The position numbers and the translations under genes are program-made. The notes beneath the pieces were generated by a model that did no database searches, was not told where the DNA came from, and saw only the letters and a list, made by a program, of their open reading frames with translations. Positions 63,064-64,000 of a DNA stretch of 64,000 nucleotides are shown in pieces. Position 1 is the stretch's first letter. Each line of letters starts with the position of its first letter. Origin of the DNA: Sedimentisphaerales bacterium (GTDB lineage: Bacteria > Planctomycetota > Phycisphaerae > Sedimentisphaerales > Anaerobacaceae); NCBI GenBank assembly GCA_016935195.1, contig JAFGRL010000017.1, forward strand, positions 1 through 64,000, written 5' to 3'.

Positions 63064-64000
63064 ATGTGTAGAAAGCTGCTTTTATTAATCTGTGTTGCCT
63101 TTGTGGTTGTTTTGACAGTCAGTGTCTCTGCCACTAATGAGTGGTGGGAGGGCAGAGTCAGCAACGACTGGGACGATGCGAGAAACTATAGTTATCTGGA
63201 AGCTGTCGGCTTTGTGCCGACCAGTGCTGACGGCATCAATATGACTAAGTCAGGGACAACTGATGCGAATTTCCCATTAGTTATTACAGCTGGCGATGAT
63301 ATGGTCTGTGCAAGTATGTGGGCCTACGGCGGTGATTTGAATGAGATAGAGAACTGTTCCTGGTCGATGGCCGGCGGTACTCTGACAGGTCCTGGCCAAC
63401 TTTTGTTAGGTACCGGTAGTGACAGTGGTAATACCACATTTGACCTTACTGGTGGTATCGTAACATTTGACAGAGTTACGATTGGCCATATCATTAGCGG
63501 AGGCAAGGGCACAGGAACGTTGAATATGAGCGCACCGGGGGGCACAGTCAATTGCGACTCCCTCGAACTCGACTACAAAAATGCTAAAGGTGTTATCAAT
63601 CTCAATGCCGGAACCATAAATGTCGGTTCAAGTGGTCTTAAAATGGAGGCCAGCCATTCTATCGACATAACAAACGGCATAATGGTAATAGATGGCGACC
63701 AGATGATTGAGATTGGCGATTACAGTACGGCCGGCTGGATTACAGCCTTCGGCGGTACCGTTGCCAGGGCATATCCCAGAGCGGCGTATGACCCCGGCAC
63801 AGACAAGACTACGATAACGGCTTATACACCCGCTGCAAATGTTGCATATGCACCGAGTCATCTGGGAACCCTGCCAATTGTGGAAAATATCATCACCTGG
63901 GCGCCCGGTGACAGTGCCGAAAAGCACACGATTTATTTTGGCACCTCTTTGGCTGATGTAAATGCCAGTGCTACTCCGGTCATTGTCGAGCAGGATCCCA
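63064..64000 (+). CDS. Secreted protein, paralog of PEP-CTERM protein (partial)
   Basis: The frame opens at ATG (MCRKLLLLICVAFVVVLTVS) after GGAGGAG and is still open at the window end, which is why the ORF track omits it; 312 codons are visible. It starts with a signal peptide ending SVSA. The body parallels the upstream gene: EWWEGRVSNDWDDARNYS against WWYGADDDGDWFNGNNYSN, and SIDITNGIMVIDGDQ against LLDITEGVMYLDGDQ. After this shared part it continues into a segment with ITWAPGDSAEKHTIYFGTSL, a pattern seen in large planctomycete secreted proteins. Whether it ends in PEP-CTERM cannot be seen. Confidence 0.85.
   Translation, partial: MCRKLLLLICVAFVVVLTVSVSATNEWWEGRVSNDWDDARNYSYLEAVGFVPTSADGINMTKSGTTDANFPLVITAGDDMVCASMWAYGGDLNEIENCSWSMAGGTLTGPGQLLLGTGSDSGNTTFDLTGGIVTFDRVTIGHIISGGKGTGTLNMSAPGGTVNCDSLELDYKNAKGVINLNAGTINVGSSGLKMEASHSIDITNGIMVIDGDQMIEIGDYSTAGWITAFGGTVARAYPRAAYDPGTDKTTITAYTPAANVAYAPSHLGTLPIVENIITWAPGDSAEKHTIYFGTSLADVNASATPVIVEQDP

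Overview
The window looks like a chromosomal segment of an anaerobic, Gram-negative-type planctomycete, probably of the Phycisphaerae lineage. This is inferred from gene content; no rRNA or marker tree was available. The supporting content is: tandem Tat-exported Gfo/Idh/MocA oxidoreductases beside DUF1080 proteins, PEP-CTERM proteins with an exosortase, Kdo/LPS-transport genes (kdsD-kdsC-lptC order) and pyruvate:ferredoxin oxidoreductase. No tRNA, rRNA, CRISPR array, transposase or phage gene was seen.

Layout. 1-2200 is a small accessory patch: a short lipoprotein, a hicB-hicA toxin-antitoxin pair flanked by a short direct repeat, and a frameshifted TPR gene remnant. 2222-4473 holds a natural metX-metW fusion and an orphan nikR. 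4520-16465 (all minus) is a sugar-catabolic locus: URO-D-like protein, Gfo/Idh oxidoreductase, TIM-barrel isomerase, DUF1080 protein, three tandem exported Gfo/Idh oxidoreductases, MFS permease and a double-DUF1080 protein. This parts list fits oxidation of sugars or glycosides to 3-keto forms followed by cleavage.

16766-30590 (all minus, mostly tight spacing) runs from three SPFH/HflK-HflC-like proteins through a secreted TIM-barrel protein, a P1B metal ATPase, an ABC ATPase, its permease and a membrane-anchored partner to a UvrD helicase. A divergent ABC-2 permease follows at 30716.

31719-43361 (minus) is an exosortase/exopolysaccharide cluster: Wza-like export lipoprotein, exosortase, EpsI-like protein, a 1653-residue TPR protein, a Wzc-like tyrosine kinase and a nucleotide-sugar epimerase. 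43954-50506 holds a lipoprotein, PFOR, and a PIG-L deacetylase/NagB-like pair. 50609-56626 (plus) holds a DUF2344 protein, RNase E/G, KdsD, KdsC and a large LptC/LptA-like protein, followed by an unlisted 49-residue small gene. 57115-61353 (minus) holds a CvpA-like membrane protein, a PilB-like ATPase with a degenerate P-loop, and PilT. The end carries two paralogous secreted proteins; the first has a clear PEP-CTERM tail and the second runs off the window.

The most unusual signal is a roughly 23-bp dispersed element made of two overlapping, mutually exclusive hairpins (CTCC-N4-GGAG and AGTCC-N3-GGACT). Copies lie between genes, apparently supply the ribosome binding site of the Wzc-like kinase gene, and are translated inside a C-terminal extension of the ABC ATPase, where they encode a repeated TPYG motif.
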